NCBI RefSeq assembly: GCF_016862435.1
Contig: NZ_BOMY01000020.1
Coordinates: 62,001 to 126,000, forward strand
DNA from: Paractinoplanes tereljensis
GTDB lineage: Bacteria; Actinomycetota; Actinomycetes; Mycobacteriales; Micromonosporaceae
Reading direction: 5' to 3'
Length of the DNA: 64,000 bases
Both the position numbers and the translations under genes were made by a program. Every line of letters begins with the position of its first letter. Within the stretch, counting starts at the first letter, position 1. The notes beneath the pieces are model-generated. The model was not told where the DNA came from. It made no database searches and was given only the letters and a program-made list of their open reading frames with translations. Positions 6,871 through 15,092 of the stretch are shown here, piece after piece.

Positions 6871-7569
6871 ATGGGAATTTCGAAGAAACTGTGGATAGCG
6901 CTGGCGGTGCCGGTGGCACTGCTGGCCGGCGGTTCCGCCGCGTACGCGGCAGTGACGGTAATTCACGGTCAGGGTGAGCTGGTCAGCCAGCCGCTGACCG
7001 GCGACATAGAGGTAATCGACGCACAACTGGAGCCGCTGCTCGTGCCGGGCGTTTCCAGCGATCTGGTGCTGACGGTCCGCAACCGCAGCGCCGCGAACGT
7101 GGTCGCCGACCGGGTCCGGCTGATCCAGCCGCTGCGCGACGCCAAACCGACCGGCTGCCTGACGGCGGTGTCCGGGCCGCTGCTGAGCCCGTTCGGGGTC
7201 ACCCTGCTGGACGAGCGCCGGGTCGTGCTCGGCCCCGGCCGCACCGAGACCGTCGTGGTGCCGTCGGCGCTGACCCTGGCGGCCGGCGCGAAGAACGGGT
7301 GCGGTTTCCGGGTGCTCGTCGACATCCAGGCGGTGAAGGCTCCGCCGACAACGCCGACGACAACCCGGCCCACCACCAATACTCCTACTCCCCCCACCGA
7401 CCCGCCCACCAGCGATCCGAGCAGCTGGCCGTCGGTCCCGGTGACTACCGTGCCATTCCCCGACCCGCCCACCGGCGAACCCAGCAGCTGGCCGCCGACC
7501 GTCCCGACCACGCCGCCGACCACGGCTCTGCCGCTGCCCGGCACCGAGCCGACGACCTTCGAATACTGA
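6871..7569 (+). CDS. secreted or cell-surface protein with Pro/Thr-rich tail
   Basis: A 232-residue protein. A signal peptide or N-terminal anchor (MGISKKLWIALAVPVALLAG) ends near AYA-AVT. A globular domain of about 120 residues follows, with two cysteines that may pair. The last 70 residues form a low-complexity PT-rich stalk with the unit DPPTxxPSSWP twice. No family is recognised. ATG 6871 is behind GGGGG. Its stop overlaps the first codon of the gene remnant at 7569. Confidence 0.65.
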   Translation: MGISKKLWIALAVPVALLAGGSAAYAAVTVIHGQGELVSQPLTGDIEVIDAQLEPLLVPGVSSDLVLTVRNRSAANVVADRVRLIQPLRDAKPTGCLTAVSGPLLSPFGVTLLDERRVVLGPGRTETVVVPSALTLAAGAKNGCGFRVLVDIQAVKAPPTTPTTTRPTTNTPTPPTDPPTSDPSSWPSVPVTTVPFPDPPTGEPSSWPPTVPTTPPTTALPLPGTEPTTFEY

Positions 7570-7757
7570 TGATCGACGAGGTCGCCCGCCACTTCACACT
7601 GGGCCCGCTGACCGCGGCCCCGGTGCGAGTGGCGGGCGGCCTCTCCAACGAGCTGTGGCGGGCGCCCTGGCCCGGATGCGGGCCCTGGCCGCCAACCTGG
7701 ACACACAGTCAGGACGCATCCGGCGAGGTCTCCGGCATTTGAGGCCTGGCCTCAGCT
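7569..7757 (+). pseudogene. remnant of an aminoglycoside-phosphotransferase-fold gene
   Basis: ATG 7569 opens a reading MIDEVARHFTLGPLTAAPVR then VAGGLSNELWR, the typical N-terminus of APH-type kinases (GGLSNxLWR is the nucleotide loop). After about 37 codons the frame becomes meaningless. The +1 frame then reads ALARMRALAANLDTQSGRIR, like the C-terminal helix of such enzymes, and ends at TGA 7755-7757. The middle of the gene is missing, so this is an internal deletion with a frameshift. Confidence 0.5.
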
Positions 7758-8555
7758 GAGGGTGGCGGCCTGCATGTCGATGTTTCCGCAGGTGGGGTGG
7801 AAGACCCTGGTGGCCGTCCAGGTGACTACCAGGTCGTTTCCGGTGGTGGCGCGGAAGCGGATCGTGAAGCGGCCGGTTCGGATCGCCTGCTGGTTTTCCA
7901 AGCCTGCCGTGGCTTGCTTGCCGGCCAGGCTCACCGTCATCTGGCCCTGGGCCATCCAGACGCCGGCGTAGAAGTGCAGCGTGCGGGTGCTGGGGGCGGC
8001 CGGGATGCGCAGGGTGAAGCGGCTGCCGGCGCCGCATGAGTAGACGCCGGTCGGGGTGCGGGTGGCGGCGGCGGTCGGGGTGCCGCCGGTCCAGCTGAAC
8101 AGCTGCGGGTTGTTGTCGTAGCGGCCGCGCGTCGCGGTTCCCCGGTCGTCCTGGATCTCGCCGGTGCCACCGGACTTACGGTCCAGCGCCTCGGCGGTGT
8201 TGAGCCCCCAGTGCACCCAGTCGCGGGTGCCCTCGGCGGCCAGGTCGACCGTCGCGGGCACGTCGGCGACGGTCAGCGACAGGATCGGGGCGGCCGGTTT
8301 CGGGGCCGGGCTGGACGAGGCCGGCGATGTCGTGGCCGGGCTGTCGGCTACGACCGAGGTCGGCAGCGGGTCGGGTGGCAGCACGGTCACCGCCGGGCTG
8401 GGGGTGAACGGCTGCCACGGCGCCGCTGTCGACAGCACCGGCGCGACCTCGTCGTCCGGCTGACGAGCGATCGCGACAACCACGGTGGCGGTGAGCGCCA
8501 GGCCGGCGAAAGCGGCCGCGGCAACCAGGACGCGCTGCCCGTCCATCCGTCTCAA
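7752..8555 (-). CDS. membrane-anchored surface protein with a beta-sandwich-like domain
   Basis: A 267-residue protein with one N-terminal membrane span (VLVAAAAFAGLALTATVVVA), a Pro/Ser/Thr stalk of about 70 residues, and a C-terminal domain of about 165 residues. That domain contains TRDWVHWG, FSWTGGTPT, and an RTLHFYAGVWMAQG-type strand. The same pattern occurs in actinobacterial secreted proteins that carry carbohydrate-binding-like modules, so sugar binding is possible but unproven. It has one cysteine pair (YSCGAG, TCGNID). Confidence 0.6.
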   Translation of the reverse strand: MRRMDGQRVLVAAAAFAGLALTATVVVAIARQPDDEVAPVLSTAAPWQPFTPSPAVTVLPPDPLPTSVVADSPATTSPASSSPAPKPAAPILSLTVADVPATVDLAAEGTRDWVHWGLNTAEALDRKSGGTGEIQDDRGTATRGRYDNNPQLFSWTGGTPTAAATRTPTGVYSCGAGSRFTLRIPAAPSTRTLHFYAGVWMAQGQMTVSLAGKQATAGLENQQAIRTGRFTIRFRATTGNDLVVTWTATRVFHPTCGNIDMQAATLS

Positions 8556-8596
8556 GGGTGGATCCTCCGCATCACGCTTCGACGCGGAAAGGATAC

Positions 8597-8627
8597 GGGG
8601 CGGCGATCTCCATGGGATCGCCGCCCC
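8597..8627 (-). terminator. terminator of the large surface-protein gene
   Basis: A perfect 12-bp inverted repeat (GGGGCGGCGATC 8597-8608 with 8616-8627) and a 7-nt loop lie 11 nt beyond the stop at 8638. There is no U tract, as is common for actinobacterial terminators. Confidence 0.75.
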
Positions 8628-8637
8628 TCGATGTTTG

Positions 8638-11600
8638 TTATGGGCAGTTGACTACGTTTTCACCGGTGGTGCAGGTGTCCGTACCGGGACCGCCGTCGAT
8701 CCGGTCGAAGCCGGCGCCGCCGGCCAGGGTGTCGTTGCCGAGTCCTCCGTAGAGGGTGTCGTTGCCGATGTCGCCCTGGATGGTGTCGTTGCCGGAGCCG
8801 CCGTAGACGACGTCGTCGCCGGCGAAGGCGTTGACGCTGTCGTCGCCGCCGAGCAGGCAGATGACGTCGTTACCGGTGGTGCCGGCCAGGACGTCGTTGC
8901 CCGGCGTGCCGATCTTCGTGCAACCGAGTGCGTTGTTGACCGTCGTGGTCTCGACGACCGTGTTGTTCGCCGGCACCAGGTCGGGCAGCGAGCCGGTGAC
9001 CTTGGCGGTGGCCGTGATCGTGCCGAGGGCCTGCGGCTCGACGACCAGGGTGATCGTCGCGGTGGCATTCTTGGCCAGGTTCCCCTGGACGCAGGTGGCC
9101 GTGGACCCGGCGATCGTGCAGGTGCCCAGGCTGCTGGTCGCGGTCAGGATGAGCGCGGCGCTGCCGGTCAGGGTGACCGTCGTGGTCACTGCGGTGGCCA
9201 TGTCGGGGCCGCGGTTGGTGACCGTGCTGGTCGACTGGAACGTGTTGGCCAGAGCGACCGGGTCCGGGCTGTCGGTGGTGACCACGGCCAGGTCGGCCGA
9301 CAGCGGCGCGCTGATCGTGGTCGACGCCACGCTCTTGTTGTTCGCCGGCACCGGGTCGGTCTGGGCGGCCTCGACCGTCGCGGTCGCGGAGATCGTCCCG
9401 GCGGCATCCGCCTTGACGACGACCGTGATCGTGGTCGAGGCGCCGCTGGCGAGCGAGCCGACCGGGCAGGTCAGCGTCGACCCGTTGACGGTGCACGAAC
9501 CGGCACCCTCAATCGTGTGGGCGGCACCGGCCAGCACGATGGTGGCCTTGACGTCGGTGGCGGCGTTCGGGCCGTTGTTCTTCACGGCCGCCCGGTAGAA
9601 GTACGGGGTGCCGGCCGGGACCGGGTCGGCCGAATCGGTGGTGGTCACCGACAGGTCCGCGTACTGCACCGCGGCAATCGTGGTGCTTGCGGTGGCCTTG
9701 TTGTTGGCCGGTGCCGGGTCGGCCTGAGCCGCTTCGACCGTGGTGGTCGCGGAGATCGTCCCGACCGCCAGCGGCTTCACGGTGACCGTGATCGTCGTCG
9801 AAGCGCCACTGGCAAGCGCGCCGATCGTGCAGGTCACCGTGGAGCCGGTGATCGGGCAGGAACCGGCACTCTGAATCTGGTGGTTCGCACCGGTCAGCAC
9901 GACGGTCGCCTTGACGGCGGTCGCAGCGCTCGGGCCATCGTTCTTGACCACCGCGGTATAGGTGTACGGCGTGCCGACCTGCACCGGGTCGGCCGAGCCG
10001 GTGGAGGTCACGGAAAGGTCGGCCGACGGCACCGCGGTGATCGTGGTGCTCTCCGTGCTCGTGTTGTTCGCCGGCGTCGGATCAGCCTGGGTGGCCTCGG
10101 CCTTGGCGGCGGCGTTGATCGTTCCGGCGGCCTCCGGCTTCACCGTGACGATCACCTCGGTCGACGCGTCGTTGGCGAGCGCGCCGATCGTGCAGGTCAC
10201 CGTGGACGCGTTGATCGCGCAGTCATCGCCGCCGACGGTGGCGCTCTGGATGGTGTGGGCGGCGCCGGTCAGGACGACGGTCGCCTTGACGCCGGTGGCG
10301 TCGTCCGGGCCGTTGTTCTTGACGACCGCCTTGTACGTGTACGGCGTGCCCACCTCGACCGGGTCGGCCGAGCCGGTGGTGGTCACCGAGAGGTTCGCCG
10401 ACAGCGGCCGGGCGTTCACGGTCGTGGTCTCGGTGGCGGTGCTGTTGGCCGGGGTCGGGTCGGGCTGCTCGCCGGTGGCGGTCGCCTTGGCGGACAGCGT
10501 GCCCGGCGCCTGCGACTTGACCGTGACGGTGACGTTGGCGGTGGCGCCGGCCGCGATCGAGCTGATCGTGCAGGTGATCGTCGAGCCGTCGAGGAAGCAG
10601 GGACCGGTGCCGCCCGAGCCGCTGAGGATCGCGCTGTCGGCGCCGGACATGGCGACGGCGACCTTCACTCCGGTGGCGACGACCGGGCCGTTGTTCTTGA
10701 CCGCGGCGGTGTAGACGACGTTGCTGCCGACCTCGACCGGGTCAGGGGTGTCGCTGGTCGTCACGACCAGGTCGGCGGCCGGTGCCGGGGTGATCGTGGC
10801 GGTGGCGGCGCTGGTGTTGTTCGCCGGTGTCTTGTCGAGCTGGGTCGCCTCGACGGTGGAGGTGGCGGTGACCGATCCGGCCGCGTCCGACTTCGCCGTG
10901 ACCGTGATGTTTCCGGCGGTGACGGTGGTGAAGGTCCCGAGGTTGCAGGTGACCGTGGAGTTCGCGAAGCTGCAGCTACCGCGGTTGCTGCTGACCTCCT
11001 GGATGGCGTGGGCGCCGCCGGACAGGACGACGGTGGCCTTGACGTTGGTGGCGTTGTCCGGGCCGGTGTTCTTGACGGCGATGCCGAAGGAGTATGCGGT
11101 GCCGGCCTGAACCGAGCCGACCGGGCCGGTGGTGGTCACCTCGACGTCCGAGGTCGGGGGCCGGGGCGTGATGCTCGTGGTGTCGGTGCGAACGTCGTTG
11201 GCCTCCACCGAGTCGACCACATCGGAGTCGACCGTGGCAGTCGCGGTGAGGATGCCGGCGCTCGTCGGGGTCGCCTTCACCTCGACCGTGGCCGTGCCGC
11301 CGTTGGCGAGCGTGTCGAGGGTGCAGGTGGCCGTTCGCCCGCTGACCGTGCAGGTGCCGTTGTCGCTGGTGGCGCCCTGGAGGGTGGCGATGGACGACAG
11401 CGCGACGGTGAGCTTGGCACCGGCGGCGTCCGGGCCGCGGTTGGTGACGACCGCCTGGTAGGTCATCGGGGTGTCGGCCTCGACGCTGTTCGTCGGGCCG
11501 CCGGGGTTGCCGTTGTCGCTGATGGTGACGCCCATGTCGGCCAGGGACGTGGTGACGGTGCCGATCGCCACGTAAAGCGACCGCTCGCCGGCGCCGAGCG

Positions 11601-12543
11601 CGACATTTTGGAAGGTGCCGTTCTCGGTGTCGAGGACGTGGGCGCCGTTGCCGGACGAGGCGAAGTAGACGTGCTTGCCGTCGGCCATCATCGCCGAGTC
11701 CCAGAAGGGAACGCTGGGGATGGTGCTCGTGGATTTATCGGCGGTGACGATCTCCGTCGTCCCGTTCACGCTGTGCCCGACGTAGAGGCGGGAGCCGTCC
11801 GGAGTGATCGACAGCGTCTGCGGCCCCTCGTTGACAACGATGCTGTCGGCGACCGTCAGATCGGCCGTGTTGATCACGTGTACCCGGATGTCGCCCAGAC
11901 CGGTGACGTAGGCGCGGGAGCCATTGGGTGAGAAGGCGATGGTTCCGGGGGTGCCGACGGTAAGGCTCCGGACCGTGTCCCCGTCCGGGTCGATCACCTT
12001 CAACGTGCCGGTGGAGCGGCTGGGGAGGTACACGTTGCCGTCCGGCCCGGTCCACGCTCCGTCCGCACCGGTTCCGATGTTGATCGTCTTGACGACCGTG
12101 TCGTTCGTGGTGTCGATCACCGAGACGGAGTTGCCGTTCAGGTTGGGTACGTAGAGCTTCCGGCCGGAGTCGGCGAAGGCGGGCCGGCGCGGGTTGGCGC
12201 CGACCGCGATCGACTTGACGACCTTGTCGGTGGTCAGGTCGACCTTCGACACCGAGTTCGAGCCGCCGAGCGGGACGTAGGCGGTCTTCCCGTCGGGGGC
12301 GATCGCGATTCCGGTCGCCGCCGAACTGAGCGGGATCCGGTCGACCACCGAGTTGTCGGCGGTGTTGATCACGGTCAACTTCGGATTCCCGAGGCCGGAA
12401 TCCGTCGTGGCGAAGTAGGCCAGCGTGCGGGTGACCGCCGCGGCGGCGGGGGTAGCCGGCAGGACGACCGTGATCATGCCGCCTAGCAGCGCCAGGACCA
12501 CGGTCAGCGGCAATCGCCGCTGCGAGGTGGATCTGTATGACAT
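8638..12543 (-). CDS. giant secreted beta-propeller / DUF11-repeat / RTX protein
   Basis: 1301 residues from ATG 12543, with GGAG 8 nt upstream (preferred to TTG 12555). A signal peptide ends near ATPAAAA. A YVTN-type beta-propeller follows (repeated SPDGxxxYV and VIDTxxxTV units, about residues 35-330; DNA 11550-12435). Seven DUF11/CARDB-like Ig modules of about 124 residues come next (about 8940-11545), each with VKNNGPxxAT and ending in PANN. The tail has RTX nonapeptides (GGSGNDTIQGD, GGLGNDTLAGG; 8645-8925) that bind Ca2+. No sortase signal or membrane anchor is seen. A role as a long adhesin or matrix protein is inference. RTX tails usually mark type I export in Gram-negatives; here Sec export is implied. 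Confidence 0.85.
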   Translation of the reverse strand: MSYRSTSQRRLPLTVVLALLGGMITVVLPATPAAAAVTRTLAYFATTDSGLGNPKLTVINTADNSVVDRIPLSSAATGIAIAPDGKTAYVPLGGSNSVSKVDLTTDKVVKSIAVGANPRRPAFADSGRKLYVPNLNGNSVSVIDTTNDTVVKTINIGTGADGAWTGPDGNVYLPSRSTGTLKVIDPDGDTVRSLTVGTPGTIAFSPNGSRAYVTGLGDIRVHVINTADLTVADSIVVNEGPQTLSITPDGSRLYVGHSVNGTTEIVTADKSTSTIPSVPFWDSAMMADGKHVYFASSGNGAHVLDTENGTFQNVALGAGERSLYVAIGTVTTSLADMGVTISDNGNPGGPTNSVEADTPMTYQAVVTNRGPDAAGAKLTVALSSIATLQGATSDNGTCTVSGRTATCTLDTLANGGTATVEVKATPTSAGILTATATVDSDVVDSVEANDVRTDTTSITPRPPTSDVEVTTTGPVGSVQAGTAYSFGIAVKNTGPDNATNVKATVVLSGGAHAIQEVSSNRGSCSFANSTVTCNLGTFTTVTAGNITVTAKSDAAGSVTATSTVEATQLDKTPANNTSAATATITPAPAADLVVTTSDTPDPVEVGSNVVYTAAVKNNGPVVATGVKVAVAMSGADSAILSGSGGTGPCFLDGSTITCTISSIAAGATANVTVTVKSQAPGTLSAKATATGEQPDPTPANSTATETTTVNARPLSANLSVTTTGSADPVEVGTPYTYKAVVKNNGPDDATGVKATVVLTGAAHTIQSATVGGDDCAINASTVTCTIGALANDASTEVIVTVKPEAAGTINAAAKAEATQADPTPANNTSTESTTITAVPSADLSVTSTGSADPVQVGTPYTYTAVVKNDGPSAATAVKATVVLTGANHQIQSAGSCPITGSTVTCTIGALASGASTTITVTVKPLAVGTISATTTVEAAQADPAPANNKATASTTIAAVQYADLSVTTTDSADPVPAGTPYFYRAAVKNNGPNAATDVKATIVLAGAAHTIEGAGSCTVNGSTLTCPVGSLASGASTTITVVVKADAAGTISATATVEAAQTDPVPANNKSVASTTISAPLSADLAVVTTDSPDPVALANTFQSTSTVTNRGPDMATAVTTTVTLTGSAALILTATSSLGTCTIAGSTATCVQGNLAKNATATITLVVEPQALGTITATAKVTGSLPDLVPANNTVVETTTVNNALGCTKIGTPGNDVLAGTTGNDVICLLGGDDSVNAFAGDDVVYGGSGNDTIQGDIGNDTLYGGLGNDTLAGGAGFDRIDGGPGTDTCTTGENVVNCP
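8940..11545 (-). repeat. seven tandem DUF11-like coding repeats
   Basis: Seven in-frame units of about 370 nt encode Ig-like modules. Modules 3 to 6 are the most alike: each has a DPVxVGTPY-type opening, VTCTIG in the middle and a DPxPANN end. Such near-identical units can recombine, so copy number may vary between strains or be misassembled. Confidence 0.75.
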
Positions 12544-12555
12544 GGGAATCTCCAA

Positions 12556-12575
12556 GACGTATTAGACAATACGTC
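12556..12575. promoter_or_regulatory. perfect palindrome in the leader/promoter of the giant surface-protein gene
   Basis: GACGTATT (12556-12563) and AATACGTC (12568-12575) are perfect inverted copies around AGAC. The site begins 12 nt upstream of the start codon and next to the ribosome site. An AT-rich 8+8 palindrome stands out here and looks like an operator. A smaller repeat, GTCCG / CGGAC (12593-12597 / 12604-12608), lies just beyond. Confidence 0.5.
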
Positions 12576-12695
12576 CGGAATTAAACCATGTTGTCCGTTT
12601 TGTCGGACTCGGATTGACCGCCGGGCCGCAGCGGGCGGACGGCCCGGTGTGGCAACCAGCGGAAACTGCTCGGCGGGACTTTTCGTAGGGCGTAC

Positions 12696-13742
12696 TCAGA
12701 AAGGGTTTACCGCTGTTGATGCTCTGGGGATCAGGCGGCCGGGTAGTGCGCGGCGGCCGTGCTCGGGATTGCCGTTTATGGCGGCCAGCAGGAGTTCGGC
12801 AGCGGTGCGGCCAATGCCCTCCAGGTCCATGTCGATGCTGGTCAGGGCAGGGCGGCTGCCGTCGACCATGACGTCCCAGTTGTCGAAGCCGACCAGCGCC
12901 ACGTCGCGTGGGACGACGCGGCCGGCCTCCTGCAACGCCTCGGCCAGGCCCCGGGCGATCTGGTCGCTGCCGCAGAAGACCGCGTCGACCTCGGCGCCGG
13001 TCGACAGCAGGATGCCGGCCGCCTGGCGGCCCCAGGCCTCGCTCCACTCGCCGAACAGGACGTTCGCGGCCGGTTCCAGGCCGGCCGCGCTCAGCGTGCG
13101 CAGCGCGGCGTCGGCGCGGACCGTGGCGGAATGGTGGTGTTCGGGGCCGGTGACGTGGGCGATGCGGCGGCGGCCGATGGCCAGCAGGTGTTCGACGGCG
13201 CGGCGGGCGCCGTCCTGCTCGTCGGGGACCACCGAGCAGTCGTCGGGGTCGGTCGAGCTGATGAAGGCGTAGACGACCGGGACCGGCAGGCCGACGCCGA
13301 TCGGCGGGCGGGCCTGGGTGCGGCGGCCGGTGACGATGATGCCGTCGACCTGGCGGCCGAGCAGGGTGCGTAAGTAGTACTGCTCGCGGATCGGGTCGTC
13401 GCGGGCGTCGCACAGGAAGACGCTGACCTGGCCGGCGCCGAGGGCATCCTCGGCGCCGATCAGCAGCGGGATGCTGAACCGGCCGATGCTGTCGGTGGTG
13501 ATCATGCCGACCGTGTAGGTGCGGCCGGCCTGCAGGCTGCGGGCGGCCGCGTTGGCCACGAAGCCCAGCTGTTCGGCGGCTTCCTGCACGCGGCGGCGGG
13601 TCTCCGGGCGCAGGGCGCCGCGCCCGTTCAGCGCCTTCGACGCGGTGCCCGGGGAAACTCCGGCGAGGGCCGCGACCTCGCTGATGGTGGCGGCCCGATC
13701 GATGGTTCCCAGTGTTTCCTCCCCGTTTCCCGGTTCAAGCAA
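12696..13742 (-). CDS. LacI family transcriptional regulator (first of two paralogues)
   Basis: The N-terminal HTH (ISEVAALAGVSPGTASKALN) and a hinge helix (NAAARSLQAGRTYTVG) are followed by a periplasmic-binding-like effector domain with IGRFSIPLLIGAED, VDGIIVTGRR and FCGSDQIARGLA. It is very close to the regulator at 18853. Start unsettled: TTG 13742 is used here, but GGGGAGG lies 5 nt before a CTG at 13712, where homology begins. It is divergent from the ABC sugar operon and is the obvious candidate for its repressor. Confidence 0.85.
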   Translation of the reverse strand: MLEPGNGEETLGTIDRAATISEVAALAGVSPGTASKALNGRGALRPETRRRVQEAAEQLGFVANAAARSLQAGRTYTVGMITTDSIGRFSIPLLIGAEDALGAGQVSVFLCDARDDPIREQYYLRTLLGRQVDGIIVTGRRTQARPPIGVGLPVPVVYAFISSTDPDDCSVVPDEQDGARRAVEHLLAIGRRRIAHVTGPEHHHSATVRADAALRTLSAAGLEPAANVLFGEWSEAWGRQAAGILLSTGAEVDAVFCGSDQIARGLAEALQEAGRVVPRDVALVGFDNWDVMVDGSRPALTSIDMDLEGIGRTAAELLLAAINGNPEHGRRALPGRLIPRASTAVNPF

Positions 13743-13757
13743 CCAGACCGTAACTTC

Positions 13758-13807
13758 CTCTTGACACGCCCGCAAGAGCCTCCTTAGCGTCAGGGCAATC
13801 GTTTTCC
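13758..13807 (+). promoter_or_regulatory. promoter and candidate LacI operators of the sugar ABC operon
   Basis: TTGACA (13761-13766), a 17-nt spacer and TTAGCG (13784-13789) form a good housekeeping promoter. CTCTTG (13758-13763) and CAAGAG (13773-13778) form an inverted repeat over the -35. GGCAATCGTTTTCC (13794-13807) is an imperfect, CG-centred LacI-type site at about +5. Either could be bound by the flanking LacI proteins. Confidence 0.55.
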
Positions 13808-13853
13808 TTCCGTTGCCTTCAGTCCTCTCCTCGGAAGCCAAGGGGTACCGAAT

Positions 13854-15092
13854 ATGACCCTCCCCCGCCGAGGGCTGCGCGCCATCGCAGCCCTCTCGAT
13901 CGCGGTTTGCCTCTCTGCCGCGTGCTCCAACGCCGACTCCTCCTCCCCTGAGGGAGCGAGCAGCGGCGGCACCTACAACATCTGGGATCCCTACCCGCAG
14001 TTCGATGACTCGTCCGACTGGGTCAAGCTGCTCACCAAGTGCGGCACCGACGCCGGTGTCACGGTCAAGCGCACCGGCTATGACACCACTGACCTGACCA
14101 ACAAGGCGCTGCTGGCCGCGCAGCAGGGCAACTCGCCGGACGTGCTGATCGTCGACAACCCGGTGGTCTCCACCCTGGCCGAGGCCGGCGTGCTGAACAC
14201 CACCGACGCCACCGCCGGTATCGAGCCGAACCTGCTCGCCGCCGGCCAGCAGGACGGCAAGACCTACGGCATCCCGATCGGCGCCAACACCCTCGCGCTC
14301 TACTACAACAAGAAGGTCCTCGACGCGGCCAAGGTCGACCCGGCCACCGTCAAGGACTGGGCCTCACTGACCGCCGCCCTGGAAAAGGTCAAGGCGGCCG
14401 GTAAGAAGGGCATCACCTTCTCGGCGATCGGCACCGAAGAGGGATCGTTCCAGTTCCTGCCCTGGTTCTGGGGATCGGGCGCCCAGTTGACCCAGCTCGA
14501 CTCGGCACAGGGCGTGGCCGCCTTGACGCTGTGGACCGACTGGCTCAAGAACGGCCTCGCGCCCAACTCGGTGCTGAACAACACGCAGACCACCAGCTGG
14601 CAGGAGTTCGCCACCGGTGACTACGCGTTCAGCGAGAACGGCACCTGGCAGCTGGCCAACGCGAAGAAGGCCGGCTTCGAGTACGGCATCATCCCGATCC
14701 CGTCGCAGGCCGGCGGCACCGCGCCCGCACCGACCGGCGGCGAGTTCGTGACCACCCCGGTGCAGACCGACACCAAGCGGTACGACACCACGGCCAAGCT
14801 GGTCGCCTGCCTGTCCAGCGCCGACAACGCGCTCACCACCGACACCACCCTGTCCTACGTCGCGGCCACCGCCGCGGTGCAGGACAAGCAGGTGGCCGCC
14901 AACCCCGACCTGAAGGTCTGGGTCGAAGCGGTCAAGGCCGCCAAGGGGCGTACGTCGGACAACCTCGGCACCAAGTACCCGAAGATCTCCGAGCCGCTGT
15001 GGACCGCATTCCAGTCCGCTCTCTCGGGTGGCAAGTCGCCGGCCGATGCCCTGAAGGCGGCCCAGACGACGGCCGCCTCGGCAACCAAGTGA
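13854..15092 (+). CDS. ABC transporter sugar-binding lipoprotein
   Basis: A 412-residue family-1 extracellular solute-binding protein. It has a lipoprotein signal with lipobox LSAAC (Cys about 23), then the usual two-lobe sequence: PDVLIVDNPVVSTLAEAGVL in the first lobe, and YGIPIGANTLALYYNKKVLD followed by ATVKDWASLTAALEKV. GENGTW-type ligand residues appear as FSENGTWQLAN. It feeds the two permeases that follow. With the GH127 gene downstream, L-arabinose-containing oligosaccharides are the likely ligand (inference). Confidence 0.9.
   Translation: MTLPRRGLRAIAALSIAVCLSAACSNADSSSPEGASSGGTYNIWDPYPQFDDSSDWVKLLTKCGTDAGVTVKRTGYDTTDLTNKALLAAQQGNSPDVLIVDNPVVSTLAEAGVLNTTDATAGIEPNLLAAGQQDGKTYGIPIGANTLALYYNKKVLDAAKVDPATVKDWASLTAALEKVKAAGKKGITFSAIGTEEGSFQFLPWFWGSGAQLTQLDSAQGVAALTLWTDWLKNGLAPNSVLNNTQTTSWQEFATGDYAFSENGTWQLANAKKAGFEYGIIPIPSQAGGTAPAPTGGEFVTTPVQTDTKRYDTTAKLVACLSSADNALTTDTTLSYVAATAAVQDKQVAANPDLKVWVEAVKAAKGRTSDNLGTKYPKISEPLWTAFQSALSGGKSPADALKAAQTTAASATK

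Noticed and set aside
8485-11931. Very long open frame (over 1100 codons) on the plus strand
   Set aside because: It is antisense to the DUF11-repeat gene. Its Gly/Arg/Asp-rich composition without domains is the usual mirror of high-GC repeats, and no ribosome site was seen.
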